NCBI GenBank assembly: GCA_007844125.1
Contig: CM017564.1
Coordinates: 15,933,735 to 15,997,734 of the forward strand
Direction: 5' to 3'
Origin: Sinonovacula constricta
Taxonomy: Eukaryota; Mollusca; Bivalvia; Cardiida; Solecurtidae
Length of the DNA stretch: 64,000 nt
In this document: positions 1 through 11,899 of the stretch, in pieces
How the letters are laid out: each line of letters begins with the position of its first letter
Position numbering within the stretch: the first letter of the stretch is position 1
Notes under the pieces: generated by a model
What the model was told of the DNA's origin: nothing
The model's database searches: none
What the model saw: only the letters and a program-made list of their open reading frames with translations
Made by a program: the position numbers and the translations under genes

Positions 1-484
1 AGTCCTAGCCCTGACGGACAACAACGGAATTTCTGCCTACAGGCGTTCCGGTGAACTTCCAAGAGCCAAAGACCTAGCCCATATGGCATATTTAAAAGGT
101 CTACCCATAGGCTATATATGCATGCATACACACCCGTGTGTCAGCACGCGTTCATGCATTTTTTGTATGTAAACATACTCGTCTTTTACGGCTGGGTAAG
201 GAGTCGGGGCTCTAACTTAAGGCCTGGATTTCCAGTGCACCGGACGCGTTCATGCCAGTATTTTTTTCGCATGGGAGGCCAGGTTCGGGCCTGTCGACGA
301 CAGCCTATCTGGTCCCAGGGCCCTTTCCCAGATGCATGCTGACACACGGGCGTGCATGCATGCATATATAGCCTATGCGGAGACCTTTTAAATAAGTCAT
401 ATAGACTGGGTGTTTTGCTTATTGAAGCTTATCGGAACGCCTGTAGGCAGAAATTCCGGTGTGGTCAGGTAGGGTTAGGACTAC
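1..484. repeat. Fold-back (long inverted repeat) element
   Basis: The first ~140 bases are matched in reverse complement by about 336-484. For example, 26-50 (CGGAATTTCTGCCTACAGG...) pairs with 433-457, and the GCATAGGCTATATATGCATGCAT block near 109-125 pairs with 357-380. The arms flank a central unit of about 190 bases. The outer end may lie before base 1. This looks like a fold-back or MITE-like DNA element. No transposase is visible, and the short ORFs inside are not credible genes. Confidence 0.7.
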
Positions 485-549
485 CCTCGACACGGAACCC
501 GATCCAAATGGCCTGGGTTCAGGCGCAGAGTGACCAGCGGGCAAAAACG

Positions 550-795
550 CATGCATTTTTTGTATGTAAACATACTCGTCTTTTTACGGCTGGGTAAGGA
601 GTCGGGGCTCTAACTTAAGGCCTGGATTTCCAGTGCACCGGACGCGTTCATGCCAGTATTTTTTTCGCATGGGTGGCCAGGTCCGGGCCTACTGTTGACA
701 GCCTATCTTGTCCCAGGGCCCTTTGCCCAGATGCATGCTGACACACGGGCGTGCATGCATGCATATATAGCCTATGCGTAGACCTTTCAAATAGT
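550..795. repeat. Partial direct copy of the fold-back element
   Basis: Bases 550-795 repeat 153-395 at an offset of about 397, almost without change, from CATGCATTTTTTGTATGTAA to the GCCTATGCG-GAGACCTTT arm. Only the centre and the right arm are present, so this is a truncated second copy or a tandem duplication of the first element. Confidence 0.75.
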
Positions 796-3700
796 TATAC
801 TTTCGTAAATATCTTCTCTCGCAATGTTGATAAATAACTCGTCGATAGAAAACAGCAGCAATGGAATGCAGACAGGAAGTTACTACGAATTTGAATTTAA
901 GTGTATTTTAAATGTAAATCTTTGCTACAATTAACAAAACAAATCACTTCGATATTCAAGAAGGTATCACTAGAGCAATTGTTTTACGCGACCTCCTCCA
1001 CAACACGCTTTGCTCAGGTGAACTAAAAGTAAACATCGAAAAATGATTAAAATTTCATAATGGTTAGAAGTAATGATAGATTTGTACCAAAATATCAAAC
1101 GAAGAGTTGACATTTCGCTTGGTTAACCTGGAGTGGTGCTCAAAACTATATATTTTCCATTATGTATATCTGTATCAATCAGGCCGGTAAAAATAAATGG
1201 TCTTGATATTATATCCCCATCTTCTCTGGTCACTTAAATTAATGTAAAATACTTGTAGTAAGCAAACTCATACAAACATTTTGAAATCGTTAAATATTAA
1301 GGAAAACATTACCCTTAGACATGGTAATCTCCGACCCTCCTAATCTCGATCTCATTTACAATTTTTGAAATATTTGAATTACCTTCTGCATATATATGTA
1401 TATTATAAGGCATCACTTTATATACATTACAGTACCGTTTTTAACTAAATACTTATTTTTAACTTATACTTTTCCGGTTTGGGGGTTATGGGGGTTTCAA
1501 TGACAGAATGACCAAAATCATACATTAAATAGTTTAATATATAAACAGATATAGATGTTATTTATAGTTACTTAAAGAAGAAAAAACAACAACAATAAAA
1601 GCAAACACGAGATATATATTGGCATCTCTATCAAACACATGTTTTACATTCTACATTAAAAAACACGTACATAAGTACAACAATTATTATATTCTATTCG
1701 ATGTACCAATCATCTAAAACATCTCCTAGTTTCAGCTTTGTTCTAACAACAATATACAATTCATTTAGCAATCATTGGTATCACATATTAAATGGTTAAT
1801 CATCATAAAGGCCCCATTCAGGAAGCAATGGTTGATTCACAGATAAATAAAGCTTCTCTATACTTTTCGCCAAAATTGCCTTCATCAAATCTATGAGAAA
1901 CGTAGCGCATTTGGTCCCCTATTCACGTCAGATCATGTATGCGGCATTCTAGAAATCGACATTTTCACAGGAAAGCAACCCCGGGCCCTCCTAGTAGCAA
2001 GTGTATGCAATTGAACATTTTTTTTTTGCTAAAAACCTTTTGGGCGAAATTCAAGAAAAGAGTAATTCATCTGAGTTCAGTCGAAATCAGAATCGATTGC
2101 AATTAGGTTAAGAAATTCAAACACTTAATAGCATTCTTCAAGCTTAATTACCTACAAGGAAGCTCAATCTAACTTGTGTATATTTAAACAGGTTTTCTCG
2201 AATACATATCACATGCATACTTCTTGCATAAATTGATCGTTACCTTATGAAATATTTGAATATATCATGTAGTTTGAATAATTAAATAATCAATATTTGG
2301 CCTAACACTGACGAAATATTTTAAAAATGTAGTGCGGATCATGTGAACATAAACTGTATGTATGTTACATGTAAACTATGTCTAGGCCGCTTTAAACCCA
2401 TTCTTTCACCAAAAAATTAACAACAAAAAACAAAACAAAAAATCAAATATAACAATTATCGATTATATGTACATCTCCATTGACACATTTGTTCATACAA
2501 AAGATAATCAATGAACAATATTACAAAGGTGCATTTAATAAAAAAATCAAATATCAACATAAATCCAGGAACGGGTTGGGGTGCGGCAAGGAACATGAAT
2601 AAAACTTTACGCCAGAACAAATATCTGGCATTCTAGAAATCTAATATTCCACGGGAGAGCCTGCCACGGACCATCCTAACAGGAAATGTGTTCAAAACAA
2701 CTTTCGATTACATCATTAATGGCATCTTTAAAGATGGTACCAACAGTACCCATACATTACCACTGCTTTCGGAAATCGAGACATACTTTCTGAATAAACT
2801 CATACTTTAGTATAAGTAAAGACGGTACAAATCGTGCTAAAACACTCAAAAAGTTTAATTATTCCAAATCTATAAACACAATGGGCTGTCTGTTAAAAAA
2901 AAGATCTCGACGTCAGAGCCTATTAACCAGATGACCACATAAAGTTATCTCAAAAGTGAGTGGTGTTCTTAGTTAAAAATAGCTATCGTAGCAGCGTGTC
3001 TCAGATAGAAAATATCTGTGATGAGAAATAACGATTTATGTTTAACTGTTCACACTGATCTAGGGCATCAATAAACAGCAATTTGCAGGATATTTTCAGG
3101 TAAAAATGACTTGTTTGGTTATTTGAGACAAATTATATTTTGGTCCAAACTGTCGGATACCACGTTTGTGGTTCATTTTATATCTGTAAAGAAATCCACT
3201 CATGAAATTAACTCATGAAGTGGGGTCGTTTAAACATTTGAAGAAAGTTCATGCCCGCTCAGTGTAAAATCTTGATCCGCTCGTGGAATCACGCACAATT
3301 GGGGATATGGAATGACAGGTAAAACGGTATTGTTACATATAGGCAGAGAGTCCTGCATAAACATCGATTATGGAATCAAAACAGTTGCTGCAAACAATTG
3401 AAACATGTATTTCTTGCAATTATCTTAACATAAAATTCTATTAAATCTTTAAATGCAAGAGCACATAAATGACAATGTTGTTAAAGAAATATACAGAAAA
3501 TCAATGTTTTATTGTCGAACAAACGTACAGATTATAGTTTCATACACAACACGTAGTACATAAATTGTCCCAGTCGAAATTATTTATGCAATATCAAATC
3601 GTTATCTTACGCTTTGAATGACTAAATTCATTATCAATTTCGATTAGAATATATACTCGTCACAGCTTTTTAGAAGCGTTGAACAATACATTTATTTTCT

Positions 3701-4579
3701 TAATGTTTCTTTATTTTACAACATCATCATCGATATTTGATTTGCTGCAGATAGAATATAATGCACAAGTATAACTGAACCACACATCTCGTAGTTGTTG
3801 TTTGTAAAGTTTATATACTAAAAAGAGTATATACTATCTAGATACAATACAATATATACTAAAATTGACGCCTTGCTGGTCACGTCTACAATTGTTTCAA
3901 CAAAATAACATTTAAAATCGATTGACATTTAAAATCGATTGATGAATGTTTATATAACAACTTTCGGACATTATTTGCATTTATGTACATACCACTACAT
4001 GTGACACGGATGATAACACGTGTATTACACACAAATGCGAATAGTATTATGAATGTTTGAATTGAACATGTATTAAATTCTGAAGAAATCTGATATGAAT
4101 GCCCAATAATTCAGCAATGCAGTAATGTTTTGATGACGTTGCGTCTTTTTGTTAATTTTGCGGGAAAACGTATTATCCGAGTGTGATGACGTCATATTGT
4201 TATAATTAATGACGTCATTGTTTTGATGCTGATGTAAAATATACAAACATGGCGAACTGAGAGGAAAACATCAAACTGAATTTAAATAAACGTTAATTGT
4301 AGGAACATTTGTATAAAATATTTAATGCCAATACAACAATAAATCAACTACATACTTATCTGTAACATTTACAGAAGAACCGAGTTTTAATTTCATTTTA
4401 TTTCTAAACAAAATGTCGATGGAACATTGTTTTGCTTAAATGTTGATTTAATCCCACATTTATAACGAGTCACTAATTCACAAAATGTCAACAAAAGTAT
4501 TAACACAAATAAAAAACAAAAACAAAATGTCCAGAAATATTTAATGTTTACGTTACATCAATTCAAACTAATATAAACT
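796..4579. other. AT-rich non-coding stretch
   Basis: No coding region is convincing here. A weak dispersed duplication is visible: GGCATTCTAGAAATC at about 1943 recurs at about 2627, with similar flanks of roughly 80 bases. Two perfect TGACGTCA palindromes occur at 4187-4194 and 4210-4217. The part nearest 4579 should be the 3' UTR of the minus-strand TRIM-like gene. A minus-strand AATAAA is present near 4398-4403 as a possible poly(A) signal. Confidence 0.5.
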
Positions 4580-5167
4580 TTACTTCCATTCCACCATCAG
4601 AAGCTGATCACTCTCACCTCCGACATACAACCGACTCCTGCTCACATCATAACTGAGACAGTCTGGACCCCACGGGATCCCATCTTCCTTGGACAATATC
4701 TGACCTACCACGTGACCATCCTCGGTCACCTTGACAACGTTCTGTGAGCCCGCTCCACAAACATACACGTGACCGTGATGGCCAGTGGTCACACCCCAGG
4801 CTCCAGTCAGTCCGAGATCTCTCTGGGAGAGACAGAATATCTCCCTCCCGTCCACGCCGACACATACAAGACCTCTCCTCACATAGTCAGTCACATAGAG
4901 TCGGTCGCCGGAACTGTTCACGGCGATGTGTTGGATGTTAGAGAACAGTTTCCGGCCGTCGGTGTGCTTGGGGATCTCCCTCAGCTTCCTGCCACTACTC
5001 ACGTCGTGTACGTACAAGGTACCCTCCCACCCAGCACAGTACAGCAGTCCGCCATGACAAGCGATCCAGCGGGTCTTATGTCCCAACTCGACGGTTCGTG
5101 TCCTGGTCAGACTCTCGGTGTTGTACACGTGGACTTGGGGAGAACCAGGGTAGGGACCAAAGGCAAC
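4580..5167 (-). CDS. TRIM-like B-box/NHL protein, exon 3 (C-terminal propeller)
   Basis: This is the last coding exon of a three-exon minus-strand gene (exons 20737-20430, 15500-14765 and 5167-4580; 543 residues in all). It starts after a polypyrimidine tract ending in CAG at 5168-5170 and ends in TAA at 4580-4582. It is 588 nt long, phase 0, and gives residues 349-543. The sequence has the repeated small-hydrophobic/GxLYVxD pattern of NHL-type beta-propeller blades seen at the C-terminus of TRIM2/3/56/71-like proteins, for example GTLYVHD, DRLYVTDYVRRGLVCV and GHVYVCGAG. Exon 2 ends in the motif KEIA and this exon continues the blade with VAFG, which supports the join. The open frame runs on to 5446, but that part is intron read-through. 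The propeller probably binds RNA or protein partners (family knowledge); the target is unknown. Confidence 0.85.
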   Translation of the reverse strand, partial: VAFGPYPGSPQVHVYNTESLTRTRTVELGHKTRWIACHGGLLYCAGWEGTLYVHDVSSGRKLREIPKHTDGRKLFSNIQHIAVNSSGDRLYVTDYVRRGLVCVGVDGREIFCLSQRDLGLTGAWGVTTGHHGHVYVCGAGSQNVVKVTEDGHVVGQILSKEDGIPWGPDCLSYDVSRSRLYVGGESDQLLMVEWK

Positions 5168-5691
5168 CTGGAAATACAGAAATGTTGACCAGAGTAAAAC
5201 ATTGTAAATGTACAAATTGTGTTGGTGACAAAATACACGTCTGCGGCCATGTTTGTAAATGACGAAGCTACCTGAAAATAATGGGAAGGGAAACACAAGT
5301 AAAATATGTCGATCTGGTAGCAAAAGTTCGGTCTGTTTGTCTATGTTGAAATAAACATGGCCATCCACATAGTCATCTATACAACTACCTGAAAATATAG
5401 AAATGTAGATGTGACATAAGTCAGTTTGTTTCAGCGAAGTAAACACGAACAGCGATTAATAATCCACACAACAACCTAAAGACATTATATGCCTACTGTA
5501 GAGCAGGTAAACATTTAAAAAAAATGTAAACAAGAGCTAGAAACATAATAAACGCCAGTCGTTCATGGTCGGTCAGCATGCGTGTGACAGGTCCAATGTA
5601 TTGAAACAAACGGACCCAATAACCACAGAGAAATAAAGATCTGTACACTTGATGTCCTCGCTGTCTTCCTGACTCGGTCCAGCGTGCTTAC

Positions 5692-5706
5692 GGGGAGTGT
5701 CGCCAT
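5692..5706 (-). other. Possible alternative first exon before exon 3 (hypothesis)
   Basis: An ATGGCG start at 5706 is followed after five codons by GTAAGC (5691-5686). It ends in phase 0, which fits exon 3. It would give a propeller-only product. A similar ATGGCG occurs at exon 1. Only five codons are involved, so chance is quite possible. Confidence 0.2.
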
Positions 5707-5710
5707 TTGA

Positions 5711-7141
5711 CTGAAAGTGTGAAAATGTGAGTAGATGTACATGGTAAGTAATATTTTACACGTGAAACTATTTTAATGTCATAGAAGAACAACGACATAC
5801 ATTAAGAAGCGAGTTATAATTTCATTTACGGCCTTCTCTCCTATTCGATTACAGTGGACGAACTAGAAATGTGCAACATGCATTTGACTAGATCTAGCCA
5901 TCAACAACATATTTATAAACTTGATTCATGTTTTAAACAGTAGTTAAATCTAGCTTAAACATAAGCATTATGAAAATGCAAGTATCTTTAAAGATTATTA
6001 TAATATTCAAACTTATACTTAACAAGGTATCTTTAGACATTTTCTCCTAATTCCTCATCACAGAATCCATATCACGCTGGCTAGATTCGGGAACGCTCAA
6101 CTTGTGTATTTTTTCAAATATTTATGACGTCATATTTTGTCGCGTGACGAATGGAATGTTTACAATTGTTTATTTACATGTACGCGATAACGTTTGATAG
6201 ACAATACTACTTGATCAATGAATACAATTTCAGAGTAATAAATCATGCTTACTTTGAATTGTGTCGATGTTAATTCTACACCAAATAGAAAGTGTTGTCG
6301 GTTGCAAAATGTCTACTATGAATACTAAAATACTCAGTCTTGTACTTGCAAGAGTTTAGTGTTAGAAGTGCGGATGGCTGCATTCCCACATTTGCTTAAA
6401 AAATCTCAATAAGCGGGCCATGTCGGCCTTATATCGCTCACCTGAGTGCCAAATATATTTAGTAATAGTAAGCAAGGAATAGCGGCAATTTGTAACAATA
6501 CCTAAATATTTTCAATACATTTATACACGCAACATTTGGAAAATAAGTTTTTTATATATTATTAGCGCTCATTTGCGGACACGAGCTTTTAGTAGGCTCT
6601 TATGTGGCGTCAAATTACTCATTAAGAGTCACTTTAGAATAATGGTGAACATTGGACCATAGGGTTAGGGTTTGGGTTAGTGCTATGATTTTACCTTGTG
6701 ACCTACTAACCCAACGTGACCCAGTTTATAATTCATCGGAAGATTTCATGCACGCAAACATTCTGGCCAAATCGGTGTCATTTGGTTTTGATTACAGTCG
6801 CCTCTCATCTTGTGGTATTTTGGCGAGCTCCTGTACCCATGATAATTAATGAGTTGTCTTATTTGAAAATTCCCTATTTCTTGAAAAATCTAAGTATCTC
6901 TGAAGGTTCATTTAAAATTATGGATAATAACATATTCTATATCCCACTGTATTTTATGTTAGAAGAGCAGATAAAACAGCTTTATAATACCAATTAATTT
7001 TGTTTTACTGAGATTAGTCGTAGAGATTCGTACCTGTATATGTGATAGTGTCCCGGTTAGTGTAGAAAATGACTAAGTTAAGAAAACCTTTACAAGTCAG
7101 ATATGTACAAATCATATATACAATGTAGTATAGTAGAAATC
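5711..7141. other. Intron 2, left part, with a dispersed-repeat relic
   Basis: Intronic sequence without a coding signal. From about 6405 it carries decayed pieces of the bivalve-type repeat described at 16234-17180: a CGCTCACCTGAG start near 6435, then GACCTACTAACCC and CATGCACGCAAACATTCTGGCC-type blocks to about 6850. One perfect TGACGTCA lies at 6125-6132. Confidence 0.5.
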
Positions 7142-10012
7142 AGATAAACAAATCAGTATATCTAACTGTACCGTGTAAGGTAGATTGATGGTATTTATAA
7201 GAGGAGAGCAGATAAACAATTCAGTATATCTAACTGTACCGTGTAAGGTAGATGATGGTATTTATTAGAGGAGAGCAGATTAACAATTCAGTATATCTAA
7301 CTATCGTGCAAGGTAGATTGATGGTATTTATTAGAGGAGTGCAGATAAACAATTCAGTATATTTAACTGTACCGTGTAAGGTAGATTGATGATATTTATT
7401 AAAGGCGAGCAGATAAACAATTCAGTATATCTAACTATCGTGCAAGGTAGATTGATGGTATTTATTAGAGGAGTGCAGATAAACAATTCAGTATATTTAA
7501 CTGTACCGTGTAAGGTAGATTGATGATATTTATTAAAGGCGAGCAGATAAACAATTCAGTATATCTAACTATCGTGCAAGGTAGATGATGGTATTTATTA
7601 GAGGAGAGGAGATAAACAATTCAGTATATGTAACTGTACCGTGTAAGGTAGATTGATGGTATTTATAAGAGGAGAGCAGATAAACAATTCAGTATATCTA
7701 ACTGTACCGTGTAAAGTAGATTGATGATATTTATTAAAGGCGAGCAGATAAACAATTCAGTATATCTAACTATCGTGCAAGGTAGATTGATGGTATTTAT
7801 TAGAGGAGAGCAGATAAACAATTCAGTATATCTAACTGTACCGTGTAAGGTAGATTGATGATATTTATTAAAGGCGAGCAGATAAACAATTCAGTATATC
7901 TAACTATCGTGCAAGGTAGATTGATGGTATTTATTAGAGGAGTGCAGATAAACAATTCAGTATATCTAACTGTACCGTGTAAGGTAGATTGATGGTATTT
8001 ATAAGAGGAGGGCAAATAAACAATTCAGTATATCTAACTGTACCGTGTAAGGTAGATTGATGATATTTATTAAAGGCGAGCAGATAAACAATTCAGTATA
8101 TCTAACTATCGTGCAAGGTAGATTGATGGTATTTATTAGAGGAGAGGAGATAAACAATTCAGTATATGTAACTGTACCGTGTAAGGTAGATTGATGGTAT
8201 TTATAAGAGGAGAGCAGATAAACAATTCAGTATATCTAACTGTACCGTGTAAGGTAGATTGATGATATTTATTAAAGGCGAGCAGATAAACAATTCAGTA
8301 TATCTAACTATCGTGCAAGGTAGATTGATGGTATTTATTAGAGGAGAGCAGATAAACAATTCAGTATATCTAACTGTACCGTGTAAGGTAGATTGATGGT
8401 ATTTATTAGAGGAGAGCAGATAAACAATTCAGTATATGTAACTGTACCGTGTAAGGTAGATTGATGGTATTTATAAGAGGAGAGCAGATAAACAATTCAG
8501 TATATCTAACTGTACCGTGTAAGGTAGATTGATGGTATTTATTAAAGGCGAGCAGATAAACAATTCAGTATATCTAACTATCGTGCAAGGTAGATTGATG
8601 GTATTTATTAGAGGAGTGCAGATAAACAATTCAGTATATTTAACTGTACCGTGTAAGGTAGATTGATGGTATTTATTAAAGGCGAGCAGATAAACAATTC
8701 AGTATATCTAACTATCGTGCAAGGTAGATTGATGGTATTTATTAGAGGAGTGCAGATAAACAATTCAGTATATTTAACTGTACCGTGTAAGGTAGATTGA
8801 TGATATTTATTAAAGGCGAGCAGATAAACAATTCAGTATATCTAACTATCGTGCAAGGTAGATTGATGGTATTTATTAGAGGAGTGCAGATAAACAATTC
8901 AGTATATTTAACTGTACCGTGTAAGGTAGATTGATGATATTTATTAAAGGCGAGCAGATAAACAATTCAGTATATCTAACTATCGTGCAAGGTAGATTGA
9001 TGGTATTTATTAGAGGAGAGGAGATAAACAATTCAGTATATGTAACTGTACCGTGTAAGGTAGATTGATGGTATTTATAAGAGGAGAGCAGATAAACAAT
9101 TCAGTATATCTAACTGTACCGTGTAAGGTAGATTGATGATATTTATTAAAGGCGAGCAGATAAACAATTCAGTATATCTAACTATCGTGCAAGGTAGATT
9201 GATGGTATTTATTAGAGGAGAGCAGATAAACAATTCAGTATATGTAACTGTACCGTGTAAGGTAGATTGATGGTATTTATAAGAGGAGAGCAGATAAACA
9301 ATTCAGTATATCTAACTGTACCGTGTAAGGTAGATTGATGATATTTATTAAAGGCGAGCAGATAAACAATTCAGTATATCTAACTATCGTGCAAGGTAGA
9401 TTGATGGTATTTATTACAGGAGAGCAGATAAACAATTCAGTATATGTAACTGTAATGTGCAAGGTAGATTGATGGTATTTATTAGAGGAGAGGAGATAAA
9501 CAATTCAGTTTATTTATTTTATTTATTTATTGGGTTTATCGTCCCACCAACAGTAATTCAGTTATCTGGAGACGGTGTCCACTTGAAGCAGATATAGTGC
9601 TGCTTTCACTGTGTATAGCATGCCATGAACACCTGGCATGATACCACACCCGGTCACATTATCCTGACACCGGGCCAACCAGTCGTGAAACTACCCTTAT
9701 ATTTGCTTGAGCGCTAGCAAGGGAGCTATACCACTACCATTTTTAACGACTCGAACCCGGGGCCTCCCGTACCTGGAGCCGACGCTCTACCGATTGCGCT
9801 ACCAGGTCCGGTACAATTCAGTTTATCTAACTGTACCATGTAAGGTAGACTGATTGTATTTATTAGAGGAGAGCAGATAAACAATTCAGTATATGTAACT
9901 GTACTCTGTAAGGTAGATTGATGGTATTTATAAGAGGAGAGCAGATAAACAATTCAGTATATCTTACTGAACCGTGTAAGGTAGATTGATGGTATTTATT
10001 AGAGGAGAGCAG
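7142..10012. repeat. 66-68-bp tandem satellite in intron 2
   Basis: About 38 units of a monomer that begins AGATAAACAATTCAGTATAT and ends TAGAGGAGAGC. Two main types alternate: one with CTAACTGTACCGTGTAAGG (68 bp) and one with CTAACTATCGTGCAAGG (66 bp). They form recurring two- and multi-unit blocks, so amplification involved more than single units. A SINE interrupts the array at 9514-9812. Short reverse-strand ORFs in the array are by-products of the repeat. Confidence 0.95.
9514..9812 (-). mobile_element. tRNA-derived SINE (family A), full copy with target duplication
   Basis: The right end, read on the minus strand, is a tRNA-like head with an A-box-like TGGTAGCGCAATCGGTAGAG and a B-box-like GGTTCGAGTCG. 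The body contains the conserved segment around CCACCAACAGTAATTCAGTT, and the tail is an AT-rich (TTTA/AAATA) tract. The insertion is flanked by ACAATTCAGTTTAT at 9500-9513 and 9813-9826, a 14-bp target-site duplication made from the satellite itself. Confidence 0.88.
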
Positions 10013-10499
10013 TCCGGTGGTTACCTATTCATAATACGACACAAATGATGTTAAGCGAATTCTAGTTAAAAAGGTTTTTTTTAAGAAAAGAATTAAGAAT
10101 TAGGAAACTATAAACATATTCATCACAGAAGATTATACTTAAAAGAATGTATATCAAAGATGTTCTAAATCACATAATATGTAAAATACAACCTTATATC
10201 ACAGCTGATTTAAATCTCATAACATTATAACTACAGCGTTTTTTATATCACAGGTATTTTGCAATTTCAAAGGAGATAACATAAAATTTATAGTATCAAT
10301 TAATTCAGGTTTCCCTGCGATAAGTTTCCATAGATGTTTTATTGTATCACCAAGGCAAAGAGATTTACAGTATTTTAGTGGGGCAAATTACTTAGTTAAA
10401 TAAAGAAAATCCGTGTAAATAGGATCTGAGCGGTTGATATTTACACTACCCATTAACGTAACAGAAAATCGTGTTGTCATATGTAAAAAAGAAATATTG
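10013..10499. other. Intronic spacer
   Basis: AT-rich intron sequence. No coding or repeat signal is recognised. Confidence 0.4.
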
Positions 10500-10660
10500 T
10501 GATCTCTTATATACAAATCATATAAATACTGTAGTATATCTTAATTTACCGTGTAAAGTAGAAAGATGTATTTGTTAGAACAGCTCGGTGGTTATTTTTT
10601 TAGAATATAATAAAAATATGTTACAAAAAATCAGGTTAAAATATAATATAGAGCATTTGT
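10500..10660. repeat. Single-monomer copy of the 66-68-bp satellite with both flanks
   Basis: ATACAAATCATATA (about 10510) matches the left flank of the array (about 7108). One diverged monomer (TTACCGTGTAAAGTAGAAAGATG) follows. Then CGGTGGTTAT at about 10587 matches the array's right flank at 10015. The order flank-monomer-flank is the same as in the array, but with one unit. Confidence 0.65.
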
Positions 10661-10767
10661 GGTATTAAGCCGGTTGTAGCTTTTTATGACCAGTTGAAAA
10701 TATAGATGAATTAAAATACAGGTGTATGTTGTTTTTGTATATGTGTATGTATGCAATCAATGTCTGC

Positions 10768-10915
10768 TGGGGACAGACCTAAATTTGACCTGGTGGCCGA
10801 GTTTTTGAACCCATGTGAACTAATAACAAACTTATCCAAGAATTCTTGCTGACAAACATTCTGACCAAGTTGGATGAAGATTGGATAAAAACTGTAGCCC
10901 CTAGTGTGTTTATAA
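10768..10915. repeat. Fragment of the 16.2-kb-type dispersed repeat
   Basis: TTTGACCTGGTGGCCGAGTT, then GACAAACATTCTGACCAAGT and GATGAAGATTGGATAAAAAC match the internal subunits of the element at 16234-17180. Both ends are missing. Confidence 0.7.
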
Positions 10916-11335
10916 GTACATTATTGACGCTGCATGACGGACGCCGAACAAAGGTGTTTTAGAAAGGCTCACCTTGAGCACATTGTGCTCTGTTGAGCTA
11001 CAAGTGGAAAGTGTTTTCAAACCAGAAAATCTGTACCTGTTTTCTCCATTGTGCAAAGTAAATCTAACACACAAATACATTTTCCAGGTTAATGCACGCA
11101 AGATTCTAGATTAAAACAATTAAATTCACTGTAGCTTTACTTAAAATACCAACACACAATGAAAGTAACATTAGGTTATTGTATAAGTAAGAGTTATGTC
11201 CCTTCCTTTAACGAAATGAGGGAATCTCTACCACTAGAAGAATATACTGTGAAAAGAAAGAGCCTTCTATCAAGCTGTCAATGGTCGCATTTTACGTAAC
11301 AAAATGTGTGTTCTTGTTTGTTTGTTTTTATTACA

Positions 11336-11590
11336 TAATCGTTCCGCTGAAATCTATTCTTAGCAGTGGGGCGCTCGAGGTGTAGTGTTAGACTCGCCGG
11401 TTTGTCACTTCTCTGACTGCTTAGCCTCTCACCATGTGGGTTCGCATTCGGGGCGAAGAACTTAATGATAGAAGGTCTTCCAGCTGACGTCCAGTGGTTC
11501 TACCCAGACACGTGTCTGAGGTCTTGGTCCACCAAAAAGCTGGACGTTGATATAATGATCATAAATGTTCTCCGCAATGAATGTCAAAAA
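11336..11590 (+). mobile_element. tRNA-derived SINE (family C)
   Basis: A tRNA-like head (GGGGCGCTCGAGGTGTAGTG, then GTGGGTTCGCATTCGG as the B-box) is followed by the family body: CTTCCAGCTGACGTCCAGTG, GTTCTACCCAGACACGTGTC, then AGCTGGACGTTGATATAATG. Related copies in the window are at 23410, 23903 and 43985 on the plus strand, and at 48455, 49612, 51758 and 53455 on the minus strand. Confidence 0.75.
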
Positions 11591-11599
11591 ACAAAACAA

Positions 11600-11895
11600 A
11601 ACTATTGTTAGCAACATTGACATTGACCACAGTGTTGTCTATAAAAAAAATATATCAACTACGGTCCTTGTTTAAGTGTTTTGTCTCTCTTACAATTACT
11701 CTGTATGACATTGTCTAGTGGCAGTGCAAATAGTTTTGGTAATTCTCATAGGACATTTTCATATTTTCTTGTCATCTTTTCAATAGAAAGCAATACATCG
11801 TACATGTATGCGGACAGTTAATGAAATGTGCATGACTTCTTTTGTAACTTAAGTACAGTAGATCTAATTGTGTATAACTGTTTTTACTTTTCCTT
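11600..11895. repeat. Possible tail copy of the 34.1/44.6-kb dispersed repeat
   Basis: CTCTTACAATTACTCTGTAT, GTCTAGTGGCAGTGCAAATAG and CATAGGACATTTTCATATTT resemble the 3' part of the repeats at 34045-34330 and 44556-45065. It is diverged and incomplete. Confidence 0.4.
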
Positions 11896-11899
11896 CCCC

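Noticed and set aside
118..597. Two plus-strand ORFs of 74 and 81 codons
   Set aside because: They run through the fold-back element and its copy and have no domain or codon pattern of a gene.
5168..5446. N-terminal 93 codons of the 288-codon minus-strand ORF
   Set aside because: This is intron read-through upstream of the CAG acceptor at 5168-5170. The phase and the propeller sequence continue from exon 2, not from this stretch.
5649..5710. A 62-bp internal exon on the minus strand (acceptor CTTTCAG, donor CAA|GTGTAC)
   Set aside because: It would break the phase between exon 2 and exon 3, which fit directly without it.
9780..9812. tRNA gene-like sequences at SINE heads (also at 18800, 36166, 42097 and 50621)
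   Set aside because: Only tRNA-related 5' parts are present, fused to SINE bodies with target duplications. None forms a complete tRNA gene.
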